A stretch of DNA of 64,000 nucleotides, taken from an uncultured beta proteobacterium. GTDB taxonomy: Bacteria > Pseudomonadota > Gammaproteobacteria > Burkholderiales > Burkholderiaceae_C. Position 1 is the stretch's first letter. Each line of letters opens with the position of its first letter. The DNA lies in NCBI GenBank assembly GCA_903930255.1, contig CAIYYA010000226.1, positions 1 through 64,000 on the forward strand, written 5' to 3'. The notes below the pieces were generated by a model. The model was not told the origin of the DNA. It made no database searches and saw nothing but the letters and a program-made list of their open reading frames with translations. The position numbers were made by a program, and so were the translations under genes. Below, in pieces: positions 57,340 through 64,000 of the stretch.

Positions 57340-58932
57340 ATGGCAACACAAAAACTGTTTGATTTCAAAATTGGCGCACGTGTCGGCCTGGCCTTTGGTG
57401 CGGTGATTTTGATCATTGCGGTATTGATCGCTGCTGTTCAGCTCGGTTTGGGACGCAGCGCTGCAAATTCCGTGGTTATGGCACAGGGCGTGCGACTTCA
57501 GGCGCTGGCCTCTGAGACTCACCTGCTGGCCAAAGACAACGCCATTGCCAGCATGGTGATTTTGCTGTCAACGAGCACTGAGCAACAGGCCAAATTGGCC
57601 AAAGAAATCAGCGAGCGAGATACCCGCATTGCCAAAGCGTTGACTGATCTGGAGCAAGTTGGCTCTAAAGACGATCAAAGCTTGGTCGCCGAGGTGCGCA
57701 AACGGCATAGCAGTTTTGTGGCCGGCGTTGGCCGTATCGTGGGCTTGGTTCAGGGTGGTAAGCAAGCCGAGGCGGCCTTTGCTGCCGACGAAGAAATGAT
57801 TCCGATGATGGCGCCTTTTCTGGCAGCTTTGGCCAAGCTCGATGCACGCCAGGTCGCCCATGTTGGCGCGGTTGGCGCTGAAAATAGCCAATTGATCCAA
57901 TCAACGCAAGCTTTGTCGGGTGGTTTTGGTGTTTTATCTTTGTTGCTGGCCATCTTGGCGGGCGTCTGGCTGGTGCGCAGTGTGACGCGTCCGCTGATAC
58001 TTGCGGTTGATTTTGCCCATGCGGTTGCAAAAGGTGACTTGAGCCGCCACATTGTCAGCACCGGCAAAGATGAAATAGCGTCGTTGATGCGCGCCTTGTC
58101 GAGCATGCAGGTTAGCCTGGTTAAAGTCGTTTCGCGGGTTCGTGAGGGTGCGGAAAGTGTTGCCACTGCCAGTGCCGAGATTGCGCAGGGCGATAACGAT
58201 TTGTCGGCGCGCACGGAGAGCCAGGCCAGTGCCTTGCAGCAAACCTCCGCATCGATGGACCAGCTCAGTGAGACGGTTCGACAAAATTCAGATCATGCGC
58301 GCCAGGCCAATCAGTTAGCTTTGAGCGCGTCTGCGGTGGCCGTCAAAGGTGGTCAAGTGGTGGCACAGGTTGTGAACACCATGAAGGGCATCAACGAGAG
58401 TTCGCGCAAAATCTCTGACATCATTCAGGTGATTGATGGGATAGCTTTTCAAACCAATATTTTGGCCTTGAATGCCGCTGTCGAAGCAGCACGTGCAGGC
58501 GAGCAGGGGCGAGGTTTTGCCGTGGTTGCCAGCGAGGTTCGTAGTTTGGCGGGGCGTTCAGCCGATGCGGCCAAAGAAATCAAAGCCCTCATCAACGCCA
58601 GTGTTGAACGGGTTGAGCAAGGCACCACGCTGGTTGATCAGGCCGGCTCTACCATGACCGAAGTGGTGAGCAGCATTCGACGGGTCACCGAAATCATGGG
58701 AGAAATCAGCAACGCCAGCCAAGCGCAAAGCGATGGCGTGCTGCAGGTTGGCGAAGCCGTCATGCAAATGGACCAAGCAACCCATCAAAACGCCGCCTTG
58801 GTTGAACAAATTGCCGCTGCGGCCATGAGCCTGAAAACCCAGGCACAAGATCTGGTGCAGACTGTTTCGATCTTCAATCTTGGCAATGCCAGTGGCGCAG
58901 GATTTTCCAGTCGTTTGCTAAGCTTGCGCTGA
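57340..58932 (+). CDS. methyl-accepting chemotaxis protein
   Basis: HAMP and signalling hairpin [61 protein letters not shown]. Confidence 0.96.
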   Translation: MATQKLFDFKIGARVGLAFGAVILIIAVLIAAVQLGLGRSAANSVVMAQGVRLQALASETHLLAKDNAIASMVILLSTSTEQQAKLAKEISERDTRIAKALTDLEQVGSKDDQSLVAEVRKRHSSFVAGVGRIVGLVQGGKQAEAAFAADEEMIPMMAPFLAALAKLDARQVAHVGAVGAENSQLIQSTQALSGGFGVLSLLLAILAGVWLVRSVTRPLILAVDFAHAVAKGDLSRHIVSTGKDEIASLMRALSSMQVSLVKVVSRVREGAESVATASAEIAQGDNDLSARTESQASALQQTSASMDQLSETVRQNSDHARQANQLALSASAVAVKGGQVVAQVVNTMKGINESSRKISDIIQVIDGIAFQTNILALNAAVEAARAGEQGRGFAVVASEVRSLAGRSADAAKEIKALINASVERVEQGTTLVDQAGSTMTEVVSSIRRVTEIMGEISNASQAQSDGVLQVGEAVMQMDQATHQNAALVEQIAAAAMSLKTQAQDLVQTVSIFNLGNASGAGFSSRLLSLR

Positions 58933-60510
58933 GCGGATCATATCGGCGGCTTTTTCAGCAATCATCATCACAGGCGCGTTGGTGTTGCCGCTGACAACAC
59001 GCGGCATGATGGAGGCGTCCACCACACGCAGCCCCTGCAGGCCGTGCACGCGCAGTTGTGCGTCCACTACGTCGAGCTCACCCGTGCCCATGCGGCAACT
59101 ACCAACCGGGTGGTAAATGGTGTCGCCATAGTTGCGAATAACTTGTTCGATTTGCGCGTCGGTCTGGCCTTGCGCGGTCGCAGCCAGCTCGCGTCCACCA
59201 AACTTGGCCAAAGCAGGCTGTGACAAAATTTCGCGCATCAACTTGAAGCCGCGCACCATGCGATCCATGTCGTCGCGAACGCTTAAAAAGTCAGGATCCA
59301 CCAGCGGCATCGCCAACGGGTCTTTACTGGCTAGCTTGATGCTGCCTCTGCTCAAGGGGCGCAATAGACAGACGTGGCACGAAAAACCGTGTCCGAGTGT
59401 GGTGGTGCGACCGTGGTTGATCAGTTTGCCAATGACAAAATGGAGTTGCAAGTCGGGCGTGGCTTCGTTGGGTTGACTCTTGATGAAGCCACCGGCTTCG
59501 GCAAAGTTCGTTGTCAGCATGCCACTGCGTTGATTGCGCCATTCAAAAATGCCCTTCAGCGTGTTGATGCCTCCGCTGAGGGACAAACCAAAGGTGTCGG
59601 TGGCTTGGGGAACGTCAACCACTTGCACGATATCGGGGTGATCGTGCAAGTTCTGCCCCACACCGGGCAGATCGTGCTGAGTTGGAATGCCGTTTTCCAG
59701 CAAGTGCTGGTGTGCGCCAATTCCCGAGAGCATCAAAATTTGCGGTGACTGAATGGCCCCTGCGCACAGCAGCACCTCGCGCTGAGATTTAAGTTGCTTG
59801 AGCTGGCCCTGGTGCATAAATTCAACCCCAACGGCACGTTTTTTCTCGAGAAGAATGCGGGTTGTGATGGCGTCGGTGAATACATGCAAGTTTTTTCTTT
59901 CCAGATTGGGTGTCAGGTAAGCTTTGGCCGCACTGAAGCGCTCGCCATTTTTGTGGGTTACCTGGTAGATGCCCACACCTTCCTGTTCGATGCCATTGAA
60001 ATCCGGGTTACGTTTGTGCCCCGCTTGTTCCGCGGCCTGCACAAACCATTCGCCAAAAGGGTTGGGGCTGCGCAAGTCCATAACATTCAGTGGGCCACCT
60101 GTTGCGTGCAGCGCATCGGCACCGCGTTCGTTGTGTTCGGAGCGTTTGAAATAAGGCAGCACCTCGTCAAACGACCACCCCGGGTTACCCAACGCGGCCC
60201 AATGGTCGTAATCGGCGCGCTGTCCGCGCACATAAATCATGGCATTGATGGAGCTCGAACCGCCCAGCACTTTGCCACGGGGTTGGTAGCCGCTGCGGCC
60301 ATTCAGTCCGGGTTGCGCGGTGGTGTTGATGCGCCAGCCCGATAAGCTGAATTTGGCCATGGCGGCCAGACCCGCCGGGCAGTGAATCAGCACGCTGGTG
60401 TCGGCCGGGCCGGCTTCGAGCAAGGCCACGTTAACCTGGGGGTCTTCGCTCAGGCGCGCTGCTAGCACACAACCTGCCGAGCCGCCACCGATGATGATGT
60501 AGTCAAACAT
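58918..60510 (-). CDS. GMC-family oxidoreductase (choline/alcohol dehydrogenase-like)
   Basis: [43 protein letters not shown]-like [48 protein letters not shown]. Confidence 0.93.
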   Translation of the reverse strand: MFDYIIIGGGSAGCVLAARLSEDPQVNVALLEAGPADTSVLIHCPAGLAAMAKFSLSGWRINTTAQPGLNGRSGYQPRGKVLGGSSSINAMIYVRGQRADYDHWAALGNPGWSFDEVLPYFKRSEHNERGADALHATGGPLNVMDLRSPNPFGEWFVQAAEQAGHKRNPDFNGIEQEGVGIYQVTHKNGERFSAAKAYLTPNLERKNLHVFTDAITTRILLEKKRAVGVEFMHQGQLKQLKSQREVLLCAGAIQSPQILMLSGIGAHQHLLENGIPTQHDLPGVGQNLHDHPDIVQVVDVPQATDTFGLSLSGGINTLKGIFEWRNQRSGMLTTNFAEAGGFIKSQPNEATPDLQLHFVIGKLINHGRTTTLGHGFSCHVCLLRPLSRGSIKLASKDPLAMPLVDPDFLSVRDDMDRMVRGFKLMREILSQPALAKFGGRELAATAQGQTDAQIEQVIRNYGDTIYHPVGSCRMGTGELDVVDAQLRVHGLQGLRVVDASIMPRVVSGNTNAPVMMIAEKAADMIRSAQA

Positions 60511-60691
60511 AGAATATTCAGACGCTTGGAAGTCTGTTAAGGTGAAAATGGGCACTACCATAGCGTATTTGTTGCTTTGTGGTTAGAGGCGTGCCCCAAC
60601 TTCGGGCATGATGGCGCAAGTTCTCATGCTGCCGTTGTTGGAGCTCGACCTTCACGCAGATCGCGGATGTGTCAATTTTGCAGGTAACTGA

Positions 60692-63247
60692 ATGTTTAAA
60701 AGTATGGCCTTGCCACCAACCCGATCATCTGCTGCTGATTCGAACGCCTTGAGTTCGGTGGCCAAAGCGGCTCTGCCTGTTGCGCCTCCGAGCCCGCCTG
60801 AATTTTCCTGGCCCGCGCCACCTTATGCCATTTACAGCAGTGCTGCGCCTTGGAGTGAGCCGCTGGAGTGTGAACTTGAGGGGCTGAATGGCGCGATTCG
60901 CCGCTGCACTTTGCTGAGCATGAATCCGGCCGAAAAAACCGCCACGATTCAAATCGAAAACATCAAGGCCGCCATGCCGATTGCGTTTTCGCAATTTCGC
61001 CGGCTAACCCTGAAAAAGCCGATCTACCCGCAGGAGATTGTCAGCACCGAGCAGTTCGCTGATATTTTGGGCTATCGCACAACCGTTGAATACCACCTGA
61101 AGCTTGAGAACGAATCCAGTCTGTCGGGTATGACGGTCGGTTTTGTGGAAACCGATTACGGTGTTTTTCTGTTTCCACCGCTAGGTGATCAGGGCACTGT
61201 GGTGCGGGTTTTTATACCAAGTGAAGCCTTTTTAAGTGTCAGCTTGGGTGACCATATCGGCCAGTTGTTGGTTGATCAAAAAATTGTCACTTCGCAGCAG
61301 GTTGAGCAGGCAGCCAACGAGCAGAGCTCAAGACGCAATCGCAAGCTCGGCGACTATTTGGTGGACATCTCGGTGGTGTTGCCAGACCAGCTGATGTTGG
61401 CGCTGGATCAGCAGTCCAAAATGCCGATGATCCGCGTGGGCGAAGCCCTTACTCGGCTTGGCTACATCGACGATGGACAACTCAAACAAGCCCTCGAACG
61501 ACAGAAAACCGAGCGCTCGGTGCCCCTGGGGCAATTGCTCGTAAACATGGGCTTGCTAACCCGGCGTGACCTGAACATGGCACTGGCGCGCAAGATGGGC
61601 TACCCAGTGGTCGATGTGACGCACTTTCCCATTGAAGCCGAGGCGTTGAAGAAAATTTCGATGGCGGTTGCGCAGCGGCTGAATGTGATGCCACTGATGA
61701 CGCGCAACAACATGACGGTAGTGGCGGCGGTGGATCCGACCCAGCGCAAAATGATCGAAGAGCTGGAGTTTTTGCTGCAAGGCCGGGTCATTGCCACGCT
61801 GGGCGATGAGCTGCAAATTCAGCAAGCGATTCGTGATGGCTACGAAAAGTTTGGCCTGCATAACGGGGGACTAAACGAAAACTTGCCCGGACTGGGCGGT
61901 CAAAACGACGCTGAAACCAGCTCTACCGAGTTGCTCGAATCGATGGAGTTGACAAGCAACCCCGAAGAATCAGAAAAATTCGAGAAACAGATCGAACAGT
62001 CTGACAACACGCTGGTGCGCCTGATCAACACCATGATCATCGAAGCGCACGCGCGTGGCGTGTCGGACATTCACGTTGAATCACAACCCCGGCGCGCCAA
62101 GGTGCGCATTCGTTTTCGCAAAGATGGCGTGCTTTCGCCCTATCTCGAGCTGCCCCACACGTATCGCGCGGCACTCGTGGCACGCCTCAAAATCATGGCG
62201 GATCTGGATATTTCTGAGCGCCGCAAACCGCAAGATGGCAAGATCGATTTCAACAAGTTCTCTACCAAACACCGGCTCGAGCTGCGCATTGCCACGATTC
62301 CGACGGCGAACGGTCTGGAAGACGTGGTGATGCGTCTTTTGGCATCGAGCAAACCGATTGCCATGCAAAAGCTGGGGCTGACTGAGGTGAATTTTTCGCA
62401 GCTCAGTGATGCTGTGACGCGCCCCTATGGCATGGTGTTGTGTGTGGGACCCACCGGTTCGGGCAAAACCACCACCTTGCACTCGGTGCTGGGCTTTCTG
62501 AACACGCCGGCACGCAAAATCTGGACAGCGGAAGACCCAATCGAAATCACCCAACCCGATTTGCGTCAGGTGCAGGTGAACCCCAAAATTGATTGGACTT
62601 TTGCCAAGGCCTTGCGCTCGTTTTTGCGCGCCGACCCCGACATCATCATGGTGGGTGAAATTCGCGATGCCGAAACCGCACAAATTGCGATTGAAGCCTC
62701 GCTCACGGGCCACATGGTGCTATCAACCCTGCATACCAACAGCGCAGCCGAAACGGTCACGCGACTGATTGACATGGGCATGGATCCGTTTAATTTTGCC
62801 GACTCATTGCTGGCTGTGTTGGCGCAGCGTTTGGCACGCAAATTTTGCTCTGCCTGTCATGTGGTCGAACCCGCCAAAGATGACTATATCGAAGAGCTGC
62901 TAAGCGACTTTCTGCACGCGTTTCCGCAGGAGCAGCAACCCTCGCGCGTAGATGTGTTGGCGCAGTGGATGGAGCAATATGGGGCGCAAGGCTGGCTCAA
63001 CATGCACAGTGCACCGGGTTGCAACCAATGCATGGGCACCGGCATGTCCGGGCGCATTGGCATGCACGAGTTGATGCGCGTAACCCCGGGTGTGCGGCGT
63101 TTAATTCAAACCGGCTCGCGTTCTGAGTTGATTCAGGCAGAAGCTTTCGCTTCGGGGCAGTTTCGCACGCTGCGCCAAGACGGAATTGGCAAGGTATTGG
63201 CCGGGCTGACCAGTATTGAAGAAGTGCGCGCCAACAGCAATGCATGA
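60692..63247 (+). CDS. GspE/PilB-type secretion or pilus assembly ATPase with N-terminal extension and MshEN-like region
   Basis: GPTGSGKTTTLHSVLGFLN, AEDPIEITQPDLRQVQVN, RADPDIIMVGEIRDAETAQIAIEASLTGHMVLSTLHTN. Confidence 0.93.
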   Translation: MFKSMALPPTRSSAADSNALSSVAKAALPVAPPSPPEFSWPAPPYAIYSSAAPWSEPLECELEGLNGAIRRCTLLSMNPAEKTATIQIENIKAAMPIAFSQFRRLTLKKPIYPQEIVSTEQFADILGYRTTVEYHLKLENESSLSGMTVGFVETDYGVFLFPPLGDQGTVVRVFIPSEAFLSVSLGDHIGQLLVDQKIVTSQQVEQAANEQSSRRNRKLGDYLVDISVVLPDQLMLALDQQSKMPMIRVGEALTRLGYIDDGQLKQALERQKTERSVPLGQLLVNMGLLTRRDLNMALARKMGYPVVDVTHFPIEAEALKKISMAVAQRLNVMPLMTRNNMTVVAAVDPTQRKMIEELEFLLQGRVIATLGDELQIQQAIRDGYEKFGLHNGGLNENLPGLGGQNDAETSSTELLESMELTSNPEESEKFEKQIEQSDNTLVRLINTMIIEAHARGVSDIHVESQPRRAKVRIRFRKDGVLSPYLELPHTYRAALVARLKIMADLDISERRKPQDGKIDFNKFSTKHRLELRIATIPTANGLEDVVMRLLASSKPIAMQKLGLTEVNFSQLSDAVTRPYGMVLCVGPTGSGKTTTLHSVLGFLNTPARKIWTAEDPIEITQPDLRQVQVNPKIDWTFAKALRSFLRADPDIIMVGEIRDAETAQIAIEASLTGHMVLSTLHTNSAAETVTRLIDMGMDPFNFADSLLAVLAQRLARKFCSACHVVEPAKDDYIEELLSDFLHAFPQEQQPSRVDVLAQWMEQYGAQGWLNMHSAPGCNQCMGTGMSGRIGMHELMRVTPGVRRLIQTGSRSELIQAEAFASGQFRTLRQDGIGKVLAGLTSIEEVRANSNA

Positions 63248-64000
63248 GTCTGCTGGCGCTCACCCCTATCAAGCGTTAACGCCCGATGTGGTGCAAGATG
63301 CGCTGGCCAGTGTCGGCTTGGTTGGCGATGGTCGGCAAATTGCTTTGAACTCCTACGAAAACCGGGTTTATCAGGTGTATCTTGAAAACGGTACGGTGGT
63401 GGTTGCCAAGTTTTATCGTCCAGAGCGCTGGACGGATGCGCAAATTCTGGAAGAGCATGCATTTTCTGCCGAGCTGATGGCTGCTGAAATTCCGCTGGTA
63501 GGACCGCTTGTGCTCGCAGGCAACACTTTGCACCACTTTGGCGGTTTTGCTTTTAGCGTGAACCCGCGCCGTGGTGGCCGCATGCCCGAGTTTGACGACC
63601 CAGATGTGCTGGAATGGGTGGGGCGTTTTCTGGCGCGATTGCACCGTGTGGGTGCTAGCCAGGCCTTCGTTGAGCGGCCGGCACTTGACTTGCAAAGCTT
63701 TGGCATCGATTCGCGCAACTGGTTGTTGCAGCACGATCAGGTGCCGCTCGATGTGCAGTCTGCCTGGACCAAAACCGCCAAAGATGCTCTTGATTTAATA
63801 GCTTCTCACGCTTATTTGACGAGCACTGGAGGCCTTATTCGTTTGCACGGGGATTGCCATCCAGGGAATATTTTGTGGACACCGTTGGAGGCGCCTGCGA
63901 GCATTCAGCCAGGGCCGCATTTTGTTGACTTGGACGACACTCGCATGGGCCCTGCTGTGCAAGACCTGTGGATGCTGCTCAGCGGTGAGCGAGCCCAACA
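63240..64000 (+). CDS. srkA: SrkA/RdoA (YihE)-type stress response kinase, 3' truncated by window edge
   Basis: Open frame not in the ORF track (no stop in window): MHESAGAHPYQALTPDVVQDAL...LNSYENRVYQVYLENGTVVVAKFYRPERW...RLHGDCHPGNILW...FVDLDDTRMGPAVQDLWML. Confidence 0.9.
   Translation, partial: MHESAGAHPYQALTPDVVQDALASVGLVGDGRQIALNSYENRVYQVYLENGTVVVAKFYRPERWTDAQILEEHAFSAELMAAEIPLVGPLVLAGNTLHHFGGFAFSVNPRRGGRMPEFDDPDVLEWVGRFLARLHRVGASQAFVERPALDLQSFGIDSRNWLLQHDQVPLDVQSAWTKTAKDALDLIASHAYLTSTGGLIRLHGDCHPGNILWTPLEAPASIQPGPHFVDLDDTRMGPAVQDLWMLLSGERAQ
63791..63839 (+). repeat. dispersed ~48 nt repeat, copy 12, inside srkA
   Basis: tgatttaatagcttctcacgcttatttgacgagcactggaggccttatt, read in frame as LIASHAYLTSTGGL. 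Confidence 0.75.

Overview
This 64 kb window looks like betaproteobacterial chromosome, probably Comamonadaceae/Rhodoferax-like (inferred from protein similarity and gene content, not proven). Left third: a chemotaxis cluster (cheZ-cheY-cheA-cheW-cheR-cheD-cheB, minus strand), a soluble REC-histidine kinase/LuxR regulator pair, and a flagellar cluster (fliF-G-H-I-J-K-L-M-N-O-P-Q-R minus, fliE plus, fliS-fliT minus). Middle: glnK-amtB with a visible sigma-54 promoter and NtrC palindrome, a PEP-CTERM protein, comM, a NAD-hydrogenase-type large subunit plus maturation protease without hoxFUY, an old-yellow-enzyme reductase, and a VapBC-like pair. There is also an O2-independent ubiquinone cluster (ubiU-ubiV-[DUF4143 ATPase]-ubiT-ubiX-ubiD). 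Right third: a zeta-toxin-like pair, MFS and NMT1-type ABC transporters, a PduO-type adenosyltransferase, signalling proteins, a NodIJ-like ABC exporter, a SerC paralog with an ATP-grasp protein, a LysR pseudogene, an MCP, a GMC oxidoreductase, a PilB/GspE-like ATPase and 5'-partial srkA. The most unusual signals are not single genes. They are (i) about 12 copies of a ~48 nt dispersed repeat, several inside reading frames or supplying stop codons; (ii) a family of ~100-167 nt nested palindromes; (iii) three heptanucleotide arrays in strict 7-bp register; (iv) two decayed extra ubiD 3' ends next to the intact gene, with cargo genes between them; (v) an FNR-like box upstream of ubiU. No rRNA, tRNA, transposase, integrase or CRISPR array was recognised. 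All identifications come from reading the sequence and remembered family motifs; no searches were run.
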